From the NCBI GenBank assembly GCA_023014485.1, contig JAJOZX010000940.1, positions 627,501 through 691,500 of the forward strand: a stretch of 64,000 nt of DNA, in the 5' to 3' direction. The notes below the pieces were generated by a model that was not told the DNA's origin, did no database searches, and saw only the letters and a program-made list of their open reading frames with translations. The position numbers and the translations under genes were made by a program. This document shows positions 52,812 through 62,954 of the stretch, piece by piece (position 1 is the stretch's first letter; each line of letters starts with the position of its first letter). The DNA comes from Bathynomus jamesi. Taxonomy: Eukaryota > Arthropoda > Malacostraca > Isopoda > Cirolanidae.

Positions 52812-54385
52812 ATACTGAGCGGCAGAAAAATCGGCCCACTTGGAATATCGCGAAAAGCAAAAAGTGGGCAAGCTTCTGTTTATAAAAGTTTTAAAATTCG
52901 AAAATTTAGTCTATGAGGACATTAAAAAATCTTCAAACACCTGCTTAATACAATTTATTATCAAAAAATACTGTACAAAAAATTATAACAAAAAACAAAG
53001 ATGTCGACAAATAAAAAAAACCAAAAAAAAAAACCACCTTGTCATCCAGGGTTAATAAGGTGTTGCCTCCTCTAGCTTGAGTGACTGCAGCCATTCGTCG
53101 ATTCATCCTATGAAGGAGATCGGCGATCACATCCTGTGGGATTCCCTCCCATTCTTCAGTTAAATCTTGTTGTAGCTCCTGTGGAGTGTTAGGGGCTATT
53201 AGACGAGCTCTAAGACGCCGTCCCAGCGTGTCCCAAAGATATTCTATAGGGTTCAGGTCCGGACTTCGGGAAGGCCACTCGATTCGACGAATTCCAGCTT
53301 CGTCAAGGAAATCCCTAACGGCTCTTGCTGCATGGGGTCTAGCGTTATCTTGCTGTAGAAGGAAGTCTTCGTCAACGAAAGGAGAAAAGGGAACCATATG
53401 CTTCAGCAAGATCTCTTCCACGTATACTGTGGACGTCAATGACCCACCACCAACAACGACGAGCTCTGTACGCGAGTTTGAAGTGATACCACCCCAGACC
53501 ATGACTGAGCCTCCTCCAAAAGCAACCCTCTCCGTAAAAGTGCACGGGGCGAATTTTTCTCCTGTTCTTCTCCACACTCTTTCTCGTCCATCGGATGTTA
53601 GAAGATTAAAGCTTGATTCGTCCGTGAACAATACTCGTCCCCATTGGACCACAGTCCAATTGACATGCTCACGAGCGAAAGCAAGACGAGCATTGCGGCG
53701 GTGTGGGAGCAATTCCGGCCCATTGCCGGACGTCTAGCATGCAAATCATTTTCCATAAGTCTCCTAACGGTTCGCTCCGATACACTGACGTCTCGAGACC
53801 TTTCCAGCTCATTGCGGACGTTTGTGGCAGTCAAGCGACGATCTCGCAAAACACTCAAGACGATGAAACGATCGTCACGGGCAGATGTGCAGCGCGATCT
53901 TCCAGATTCTTGTCTTCTGGTGAACTCTCCTGTCTCCACATAACGTTAGTAGGCACGTCGAACCGTTGTTCTTGGAATTCCTAGAGCATCGGCGACGTAA
54001 CGCTGGCTCCGACCATCTTCAATTAGGGTGACGACTCTTGCGACGTTCACAGGCACTCAAATCCATTGTAAATGTCCATTTCTGAAACCCAAAAGAATTA
54101 GAAGTCTATCTGTTACTAAACGCAAATGCCTACTCCCACTAGTGCCACTAGTGGCAGAAAAAAGTGGCACTAGCAGTCTAAGAGCAACTGAATGTCAGAC
54201 TTGAATTCTTAAAAGAAGTCAAAACTTCGTTACAGCTAGTGTGTTCGCAGCTGACGTTGTTTTGTCTCGTTATTTGGTTGCCTCATAGACTATATTTTCG
54301 AATTTTAAAACTTTTATAAACGGAAGCTTGTCCACTCTTTTGCTTTTCGCGATATTGTAAGTGGGCCGATTTTTTCTGCTGCTCA

Positions 54386-54388
<3 letters not shown>
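52812..54388 (-). mobile_element. Tc1-like transposon (DD34E)
   Basis: Inverted ends of about 110 bp start CTGAGCGGCAGAAAAATCGG on the left and match the right end CCGATTTTTTCTGCTGCTCAG. TA tracts lie outside. The element is about 1.58 kb, the usual Tc1 length, and contains one transposase reading in the minus direction. Three lesions keep it from being intact. Confidence 0.9.
52945..54066 (-). pseudogene. Tc1-family transposase, three lesions
   Basis: The start ATG at 54064-54066 (MDLSACERRK) is followed by a frameshift near 54030. The reading then continues VVTLIEDGRSQRYVADALGI with a stop near 53947, then VETGEFTRRQESGRSRC with the bipartite helix-turn-helix region (to about 53710). A one-base loss near 53710 precedes the long catalytic frame (53712 down). 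It holds LFTDESSFNLL (first Asp), LLQQDNARPHAARAVRDF (second Asp) and SPDLNPIEYLWDTLGRR (Glu), with 34 residues between the last two: DD34E. All three catalytic residues are kept. The enzyme would cut and rejoin the element ends at TA. Confidence 0.92.
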
Positions 54389-54438
<50 letters not shown>

Positions 54439-54450
54439 GAAACCAAATTC

Positions 54451-54660
54451 GGGCTACGTCATAACCAATGTCGTAACACCGCTTCCCGTTGATCAGCGAA
54501 GTTAACGACATTGGGTCGGATAGTAGTTGGATGTGAGACCGTCCGCCCCGTCCAGACTGTGTAGCGACCCGTGGTTCGGATTCCACGTAAAGCTGTAGGT
54601 CCCCTCCGTCATATGACCTTAGATGTTGCGAAGGAGGTTAAACAAAACCAATAATTATGA
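54451..54660 (+). repeat. 5S-rRNA-derived SINE, copy C
   Basis: Head: GATCAGCGAAGTTAACGACA and GTTGGATGTGAGACC. Body: CGACCCGTGGTTCGGATTCC and GCTGTAGGTCCCCTCC. End: GAAGGAGGTTAAACAAAAC. It sits just after the (TA)n that bounds the Tc1 element. Confidence 0.86.
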
Positions 54661-54940
54661 TGAAATCAAATTCCATACATTATCAAGACACGTAATGAAC
54701 ATAAATATTCTCAACCAATCACAGCAAAGAAAGTAAAACGCTTATCTTTGATTGGCTCATAAAATTCGTTTGTAATGGATACTTAACATTTCGAGTATAA
54801 AGTACCTAAATTTAGCCCGAAGCCCTTTTTATGCGGTGTACGGAGGATTGCCGTCTCATTTAAATCGCCTTCCTGCCAAACTTAAGTAAATGCTCATACA
54901 CCTTTCATCTTATAACAGGAAGCTTATATTGTACAGGAGT

Positions 54941-55148
54941 AGGGCGAACCTAGTGGCAACGTTACACACCGCTTCTTGCGTGATTGCTGAGTTTAAGCGA
55001 AGTTCGGACCATTCAGGAGTTGGATTCGGGACTATCCTCGGCGTTCAGATGATGTAGCGACCCGTAGATGGTTCGGATTCTCGCAAAGCTGTTAGGTTCC
55101 CTCCATCATATGACTGCCGATATGAAGGAGGATAAACAACCCCCCAAA
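54941..55148 (+). repeat. 5S-rRNA-derived SINE, copy D (diverged)
   Basis: The same order of blocks is present, with more changes: GAGTTTAAGCGAAGTTCGGA, GTTGGATTCGGGACT, GCGACCCGTAGATGGTTCGG and GAAGGAGGATAAACAACCCC. It is not in a TA tract, which suggests an older insertion. Confidence 0.78.
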
Positions 55149-56085
55149 AATGTATTTTTTTAGGAGTAACTGAAGCTGCATGTATTTCAGGTCGGATCTT
55201 CTGAATATTACTTTTAGGGCAATGCAATGGCATTTTCAGCATTATTATTTTACCCGCTTGTGCGTGTGTGCGTACATACACCAGTGTAAGTATACATACA
55301 AGGCTAAGCCGCATGTGTTTTTTGTATGTTCATATATATATATATTTAGTGTGTAATGTACGTTCATAATTTGTGTTTTGAATCCAGGAGTGTAAACATG
55401 TAAAATGATACATTTAAGCTTAATGTATACACAGGTCGCAACCAAAGAAGAGTGAATGTTTGGCAGAACTGGCCCAAAAGTGCTTGAATGCTAGTAGTAG
55501 TAGTAAGATTTCTCGTTGTGAAAGCCCTTTACGGAAGTTTGAGGAGCAGACCGTCATTCTTGCTTGTTAATAATGTAAATCTCTAAGTGGGTATGTTGGG
55601 TATATTTGAGTGTTAAACGTTATAGAGAAGTGTGAGTGAAGGGTACGAGGTGAAAAGGTCAGACAAGAGGGCGAGTGGGAGGATGAAAGATACAACAAGG
55701 AAAATAAAACTCTTAAAAGGTCGCAGAGGTGGAGCAAAAATATTTTCCAACATATTATATCCGACTTTGTTTGTTTAGTGTTATATCGTCTTTAGATGCG
55801 ACATCTGGTATACTATCGTCGTGATATATTTATAGTTATATACACTCTGCATACGTTACTGTACGTATCTATCTATATACACCGTACATTGGGCATGCAT
55901 AAAATATCTATTTTATTGGTCAGTATTTTATAAACTACATTTATTCATAGTTTATATATTGGTCCATTGTTAAATATATGTAGAAGTAAACTCAAGGGCG
56001 TAACGGAACGAAGATTTGTGGTTTCTTTCAGATCAAGGAGGTACTGTGTGTACCATTTTAGTATTACACTTATTGTACATCAGTC

Positions 56086-56147
<62 letters not shown>

Positions 56148-56369
56148 TGAAGTGAGAGAAGTACAATATATGGGCTTCCATTTTTACCGAGTCATATGCC
56201 GTTCGGTACAGGGCTATCCATGCAATAATCTTTGAGGTTTTTTATCAGTCGGCATATTCGGCAGTCGTACAGTATGACCTTTTTTATTTGGAGGGAGAAA
56301 GAGAATTTTTCTTACGTTTCTGGTAACCACTTGAAAATTTGAGGGTGAAATGTCGGTTAAAAAGGAAAC
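55149..56369. other. Unassigned stretch with (CA)n
   Basis: (CA)n at 56085-56144. I see no coding or terminal repeats. Confidence 0.5.
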
Positions 56370-56830
56370 GTTTGGTTACAACTATCACAGTAACTACTCG
56401 ACAACCCACTGAAACGGTTAATTAATTCAACCATGCATACGATGGTTGCACAAACCATGTTAATTTTTCATGGTAACAGAAAACATTGGTGGAATCATGC
56501 ATGGGTGAATTAGCTATTTTGGATTGATTGTCAAGTGGTTTGATTGTCGTAACCAAGCAAATTTTCTGTTCACACTTTGGTTTATAATCGCTACCACTCA
56601 ATTACAGTAAGAGTAACTGTAATTGATTTCATAGACAAAATTGCTTGCTTAATCTAACCAATATACCCGGCTAACCATTTGTCCACCAATCTAAATGACT
56701 AAACCATTCAAGCGATGATTCCACTCTAAACATCTTTAGAATTAAGGGTTGGATTAGCCGTTTGGATTGGTCGCCAAATAAATTGGTAATTGCTTACCGT
56801 AACTAAATGCATTTTTCTCTGTTTAACGAC
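56370..56830. repeat. Degenerate ~70-bp repeats in both orientations
   Basis: A block like GGATTGATTGTCAAGTGGTT followed by GTAACCAAGCAAATTT occurs at about 56508-56575 and, changed, at 56744-56822. Inverted relatives lie at 56373-56450 and about 56650-56720. It may be a decayed MITE with subterminal AACCA motifs. Confidence 0.45.
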
Positions 56831-57107
56831 ATAATGAATCCTATTGATGTATTTAAATCATGCGATATTGCTGCATACCAAAACCGTAAACGGACTCCAA
56901 AATCATTCTAATTTAGAAACTCTTTCGATTATGTAACTGTATATGTTTATATACTCAAATTCCTAGTTCAATTTTTGTGCAATTATAATACGTACAATGA
57001 CTGAAAAAATTGAGTTCTTTCAGTTCTGTATTTGAACTTTCGTGTACAAATACACAGTGCTCCAATATATCATATACATACACCTTAGGGGATACTTTAG
57101 GGGAGTT

Positions 57108-59562
57108 TGAACGACGGTTCAGGATCGACCTGCGGTCGGCCCCTCTGCAGCATCCCGCGCGGGATTTGGTGAAGGAGGGAATTGCTGTCTGATCTCCTCC
57201 TGCCCTCGTAGTCAGTCACGCATGGTTGGTCAGAGACTTTGCACAGGAATCTGTCCAGTTGGTTCTTGAAGTTATTTAGGTCGGTGTGCTGGAGATTCCT
57301 CACTTCTTTTGGTAGGACATTGAAAAGCTTTGGGCCTCGTATTCTGCGGATATTTTCCATCCTCGTTTTCATGGCCCCTTGTCCCACCGCAGCTGGGACC
57401 GTACAAAATCTACCTCTTCTCTCATTCCAGTTTGTTTCTATTTCTTTTCTAAGGTTAGGGACAGAGCCCTCAAGTATTTTCCATATGTATATTATTGTGT
57501 CCGCTCTCGCCTTCTTTCGAGAGAGTAGAGTTCCAGGGATTGTAGTCGAGACCAGTAGTCTTCACCTTCCGTTTCCTCTATCTTAGACGTAAAAGTCCTT
57601 TGTTTGTATAGCTTCAATGTTCGCAATGTCTCGTTTTCTGCGTGGACTTGTGAGTACTGAGCAATACTCAATTATTGGTAGAACTAGACTCTTCCATAAT
57701 TTGAGCATGATGTTTGCTTTTCTGCTGCGGAAACTCCTCCAGATGATTCCCATTATTTTTCTAGCCGTTGTAATTTTGATGTTATAGTGCTCTTTGAATT
57801 CTGCATCCGACGACATTATTACTCCAAGATCCTTGACTTGTGGATTTGTTATTATTTGTTTGGCTTGCATAGTTTTGCACCCTTTTTTTCTGTAGCTCCT
57901 TGTCATTACCATATCTTAGAAGTTGGAATTTTTCTTCGTTGAACTTCATATTGTTGTCTTCTGCCCACTGGAATATTGTTTCAATGTCGTTTTGTAATTT
58001 TCTTGTCACCTTCGTTCGATATTTCCTTACATATCTTTGTGTCATCTGCATCAATATCTGCAATCATTATTATGAAGAACAAGGGAGCTAATACTGTCCC
58101 TTGTGGGACAGAGCTCACAACTTCCGAGATTTCCGATTTAACTCCGTTTACCACCACTCTTTGTATTATTTGCGTCAAGAAATTAAATATCCATCTTCCT
58201 AGCTTTCCAGTAATTCCTGTATTCTTAAGTTTGTATGCTATGATTCCATGGTCACATTTATCGAAAGCTTTTGGAAAGTCCGTATATATTACATCTATGT
58301 TTTGTCCTCGACACAATGTTTAATATTTTCTCCTGGTGGTCTAGTAGCTGTGATAGGCATGATCTTCCCGCCCTGAAGCCATGTTGATTTGGGTTGTATA
58401 AGTCTTTTTCTTGTAGGTAGTTTTGTCTCTAATTATACGTTCAAAACACTTTATCAGGTGTGAGGTGAGAGCCACTGGCCGATAATTCTTGGGCATTGCT
58501 CTGTTACCACTTTTAAATAGCGGGGCAATGTTCGCGTTCTTTAAGGGGAGTGAAATTTGTCCTGTGTCGAGTGATTTCCTCCATAGTAAGTATAGCGATT
58601 TGGCAATACTCTTTGCATTTCTTCAGAAACGTGGCACTGCATGTGTCTGGCCCTGGCGCTGAATTTTATCGCATCTGTGATAAGGCCGTAATTACATCTT
58701 CCGTGAAGTCGAAGTCCATTAATAGGTTTGTGTCGGAATTTGTTCTTGGATGATCTGTATCTATGTCGAAAAATTCGTCTGGGTTTTCCACTTCCATCTC
58801 GGACTTAGGGATGCTAAACACAGAGTTAAATTGTTCCCTAAGCAATTCACTTATTTCTTTCGGGTCATTTGTGTATTCGGCCTCCCCGTCTATCAACGGA
58901 CCAATACTCTCCTTACACTGCATTTTCCTTTTCGCAAACGTGTAGAAGTATTTTGTTTTTTTTTTGTTTTCTGCTACTTTATTTTCCTCCTCGTTTGTCT
59001 TATGTATGAATGTTTGCTTTAGGTCCACTTCTATTTCGCTAAGTTTCCTCTCTAGTTTGAGTCTCTTGGCATCAGTTCTGCATCTGTGGAGATGTTTGAC
59101 GGTTTGTCTTCGTTGCCTGAATAGTGTCTTGATTTTCCTCTCGAGCTTGCTACGTTTTCTTTGCTGTCTCTCTGGAATATGTTTCAGTATTATAGGTTTG
59201 GTTTCAGTCTCTATTATACATAGTATCTCTTGTGGAGTCTTCTCGTGAAGTAGCAATTCTCAATTTACCTCTTTTAAATCTTTATTTACGGTTTCCCAAT
59301 TTACTTTCTTTGAATTTATGTTTAAGCCTTCAAATATTCCATCTGCCTCTCTAGGATGCGTTTTCGGACCTCTGGGTGCTAACTTCAATTGTATATCGAT
59401 GAAGTTATGGTCGGAGAACCTTGTGTGCGTTACTTTTTTATTTATTATTATCTCGTTATTTGTCCAGAATAAATCCAAAACGTTCTCCTTTCTCGTGGCT
59501 TCACAGATTTCCTGGGTAAGGGCGTAATGTTTCATAATATCTAATATCATTGTTGCTGTGTT
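57108..59562 (-). pseudogene. CR1/Jockey-like LINE, longer copy of the Academ target
   Basis: Minus-strand order: endonuclease end RKENVLDLFWTNNEI and TRFSDHNFIDIQLKL (59260-59550), a Lys/Glu-rich linker and EFFDIDTDHPRTNSDT (58666-59256), then the RT. The RT shows VIYTDFPKAFDKCDHGIIAY and SSVPQGTVLAPLFFIIM (57981-58316), thumb (57583-58063) and tail RGPKLFNVLPKEVRNL (57097-57387). The catalytic box reads DIDADDTKICK, because a short deletion removed the segment before ADD that is present at about 26880-26900. At least four frameshifts occur. It ends upstream at (TA)n near 59568. Confidence 0.87.
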
Positions 59563-59567
59563 TTGTC

Positions 59568-59604
<37 letters not shown>

Positions 59605-59844
59605 ATACGCAAATTAACTCATTATATGTGTTGTAAATTTGTAGGTATATATATATATATATACCGCCTTGCCAGTACTTTGACTCCCTATTTGCTTGGC
59701 GATGCTGCTGCTAGCTGGCTGCTCGTACCCTGAAACGGGCGCATGGGCGAAATGATACTCTATGTGAAAATATGTTTAAACTCTTCATACTTCCACTTAA
59801 ACGATGAGTAATATATATATATATATATATATAATATATATAAT
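59568..59844 (+). repeat. TA tracts with unassigned spacer
   Basis: (TA)n at 59568-59610, 59646-59662 and 59811-59840. The spacer between them has no recognised feature. Confidence 0.8.
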
Positions 59845-60175
59845 ATGAGCCTCGATGGTGTAGTGGTTAGCATTGCTGACTACGTATCCACCGGTCCCAG
59901 GTTCGATTCCCGGCGAAAGCAGTCGGCGCCAGCTTACCCAGCTGTTCATCCTTCCAGAGAAAATAGGTTGGTAAATAAATAGGAACCCTGGGTGGCCTAG
60001 TGATTAAGACACTGGGCTGCTGATCGGGAGGTTGTGAGATCGAGTCCTGGTAAGGACTGTAATTTCTGACCACCCGTGGTGGATCGTGATTCAGATTCCA
60101 CCTTAAGCTGTAGGTCCAAGGTGGAACAAGCTTGACTTTCGTCAGCATGAACATTTCGGGCGGAAGCGAAACCAA
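59845..60175 (+). repeat. Dimeric tRNA-derived SINE, copy 3 (longest)
   Basis: Head 1: GATGGTGTAGTGGTTAGCAT (box A) and CAGGTTCGATTCCCGG (box B). Head 2: TGGCCTAGTGATTAAGACAC and GAGATCGAGTCCTGG. About 50 bp later comes GATTCAGATTCCACCTTAAG with CTGTAGGTCC, also found in the 5S SINEs. The tail is GAACATTTCGGGCGGAAGC. Acceptor stems do not pair, so neither head is a functional tRNA gene. Confidence 0.85.
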
Positions 60176-60184
60176 GATGTTTAT

Positions 60185-60918
60185 CAGGGGCGGAGCTAGC
60201 TAGGGGCAGGTGGGGCAGTGCCCCGGGGCCCGGGCCTTTTGGGGGGGGGAGGGACCGGGTCGTTTCAACAAGTGATGAGAAGTTATTTGAGCAACAAAGC
60301 TAGTAAATAAATATAAAAATGATATTTCCTCTGCATTTCCAAGTCAATTACTCTCTTTTCGAATGTGCTTAAAAACAGACATTGAAAAAATGACGACAAT
60401 CCATGAGCTATATTCATTTTTAATTAAAGACAACAGTACTTTGTGCTCAAGTTTTCCCGAAGTTGTGACTGCCATAACATTGTTCCTCACAATTCCTGTG
60501 ACAGTTTCAAGTGCAGAGAGATCGTTTTCAAAACTTAAACTAATAAAGAACTTTCTTCGAAATTCTATGAATGAAAAAAGATTAAGTGGACTCTCAATTA
60601 TATCAATTGAAAACAAGAAAGCTAAAAATATTAACTTGGAGGATTTAATTAATGAATTTGCTGAAAGAAAGGCAAGAAAAGTCAAGTTCGGATGTTGTCG
60701 TAAGTAAACTTTTATTTCACGGTATCCTTTTAAAGCTCAATATTTTGCATAATGTTTTGCCTTCTATGCCTCCATACGTACGAGTAGTATCATAATTCTT
60801 AAATATATACTAAATAAATAATGCAAAGAAAAGCAATATAAATGTATAATAAAAATTTTGTTAGGGGGCCCGTAAATAAGTTTTGCCTGGGGCCCGTGAC
60901 ACTCTTGCTCCGTTCCTG
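60185..60918 (+). mobile_element. hAT element remnant
   Basis: Ends CAGGGGCGGAGCTAGC and GCTCCGTTCCTG are imperfect inverts. Subterminal GGGGCCCGGGCC and GGGGCCCGT stretches occur. The 8 bp on each side (ATGTTTAT, ATAGATAT) match only partly. It inserted directly at the tail of the dimeric SINE. Confidence 0.75.
60363..60707 (+). pseudogene. hAT transposase C-terminal dimerisation domain
   Basis: An uninterrupted frame encodes FPEVVTAITLFLTIPVTVSS then AERSFSKLKLIKNFLRNSMN and RLSGLSIISIE. It ends at a stop after GCCRK. This is the hAT family C-terminal domain, including the conserved Glu of the AERSFS motif. The catalytic core and zinc finger are absent. The wording is close to the 12745-15622 element (SFSKLKLIK), so both belong to related ZMYM1-like hATs. 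Confidence 0.88.
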
Positions 60919-60920
60919 AT

Positions 60921-60928
60921 AGATATAT

Positions 60929-60980
<52 letters not shown>

Positions 60981-61628
60981 GTGCATGGTGGTACCTCTGT
61001 ATAATTAGCCAGAGTAGCCAGAGGCAGGCACTTCGAAGTCATTATTTTTGTACAAGTTTTTATATAAATTAATCGTAAAATTTTGGCAGAAGTATTTTTA
61101 TGGCACTGCTATCTATTATTAATGTTATGTTTCACTTTCTCTCCAAAAAAACAACACCAACAACCGTTATTCTGAACTAAATATTTGCCTGCTTTCATAT
61201 ATAGATATTTCTTAAAAGTATGTACAGGTTCTTTTATATGTAGTTATATATATATATTTATATGTATATATAATGTGTGTGTGTGTGTGTGCGTGTGTGT
61301 TCCAAGAAAAGTCTTTGCAGCAGAACGTTTTGAAATTTTGTAAAATACTGCAACATCTTAGGTTAGCTGTAAGCTAGACTGAGGAACACCACTAACATAA
61401 CAGCGTAAGCATCATCTTCATCATGTTTTCATATACGTTTTCTGTTTCGTATTTATCAGTTATTATGAATGAAGTCTTGGTTGTTTCTTTGATATTATTA
61501 ATTTGTTATGCTTCATATTATAACTTGAAGACCGTAATCATTAATCATTTTTGATGGCGTTCTTTCAGTCATATGCATAATTTGGGGCTTATTTCAACAA
61601 AGACTAGTTTATAAGTGGTAGAATTACC
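60921..61628. other. TA tract and unassigned stretch
   Basis: (TA)n at 60921-60978, TA-rich at 61241-61272 and (GT)n at 61275-61300. No gene was recognised. Confidence 0.6.
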
Positions 61629-62704
61629 GGAGCAATCCAAGAATAAGCACCCGGAAGTCTCTAATCTAAGAAAAAGCACCCTAGTTAGACCCCAATCCAA
61701 GAAACAGCACCCCAGTTCGACCTCAATCCAAATTAAAGGCTTTTAACATATAAAATTTTAAAAAATATATATTTTAATGTTTACGAAGGTTATTGAACTA
61801 AAAAATAAAATTAGAACAACATAATTACAAAGTATATTGTATGGCGATTTGCTCACAAATCGGTACTTACGTATTAAGTGGGGGCCACCACATATTGATG
61901 ATTGGTTAGATTAAGTTGTAATATTTTCGTTAGTTGAAAATTTCTAATACATCATATTTTTTAAATAGCAATATTTTTTAAAATATTTTTTTATACAATT
62001 TTCTGAAAAAAAATAATTTTTTTAGGCTTATTCATGATGAAAATTTGGGATCGTACTGCTTCCACCCTAATGGAGGCTATAAAAAACAATATCGCTCAGG
62101 GATCGATAATTTACTCAGACTCATGGCCGTCATACATATCGGAACATCTAGCAGTCAGGATTTCAATACTTTAAAGTTAACCACAAGTACAATTTCGTCA
62201 ACCCAGAAACTGGTAGTCACACACAAGAGATCGAAAAGCTCTGGGGATCAGCTAAGTGGAGAAATAAAAAGCACCGAGGCACTGCATGCCATCACCTAGA
62301 GTCATATCTTGCTGAATTTATGTGGCGACAGTTGGTACATGATCACGATCCATTAATTCCATTCTTAATGCTATTAAAAATTTTTGGCCTCCAGAAACAA
62401 ATGTTGTTTCTAATGTGTAACATGTATTAATCATTGTAAATATTTGAAATATAAATCATTGTAAATATTTAAAAAAATACTGCTACTTAAAAAATATGAT
62501 ATATTAGAAATTTTCAACTAACGAAAATATTACAACTTAACCTAACCAATCATCATATGTGGTGGCCCCCCGTTAATACGTAAGTACCCACAAATCCTTT
62601 CAAAAGCATCGTTTATGAATCTATCCTGCCACATAAATTGTATACCTAATCAAATAAAACGTTAAAACTAACGAAAAATTACGACTTAACCTAATCAATC
62701 GTCA

Positions 62705-62753
<49 letters not shown>

Positions 62754-62756
62754 CTA

Positions 62757-62789
<33 letters not shown>

Positions 62790-62947
62790 AATTGACGAAT
62801 GGTTAGATTAAGTCATAATATTTTTGTTAGTTTTAACGTTTTATTTGATGGATTTTAGAGCAATCCAAGAATAAGCACCCTCGTTTGACCCCAATCCAAG
62901 AAAAAGCACCCTAAATTGATTTGGGGTGCTTATTCTTGGATTGCTCC
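61629..62947. mobile_element. TIR element with repeated AATCCAAGAA..AGCACCC motifs, host of Merlin
   Basis: Ends GGAGCAATCCAAGAATAAGC and GCTTATTCTTGGATTGCTCC are perfect inverts. Several subterminal copies of AATCCAAGAAAAAGCACCC lie at both ends. Flanks GAATTACC (61621-61628) and GAATTATC (62948-62955) look like an 8-bp duplication with one change. The interior has a second palindrome (62645-62705 against 62789-62856) around a TA loop and the nested Merlin element. It has no coding of its own. Confidence 0.78.
61862..62588 (+). pseudogene. Merlin (IS1016/ISXO2-type) transposon remnant
   Basis: Inverted ends of about 100 bp begin GGTACTTACGTATTAA and are bounded by a perfect 8-bp duplication CACAAATC (61854-61861 and 62589-62596). 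The interior encodes RTASTLMEAIKNNIAQGSII then YSDSWPSY (about 62052-62140), and after a frameshift VNHKYNFVNPETGSHTQEIE followed by KLWGSAKWR and LESYLAEFMWRQ (about 62178-62330). These are the second catalytic Asp and C-terminal half of an ISXO2/IS1595-like DDE transposase, the Merlin superfamily. The N-terminal third, with the zinc ribbon and first Asp, is missing. Confidence 0.87.
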
Positions 62948-62954
62948 GAATTAT

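Noticed and set aside
59850..59922. tRNA gene
   Set aside because: Box A and B are good, but the acceptor stem does not pair and the unit recurs as the first half of a dispersed dimeric SINE.
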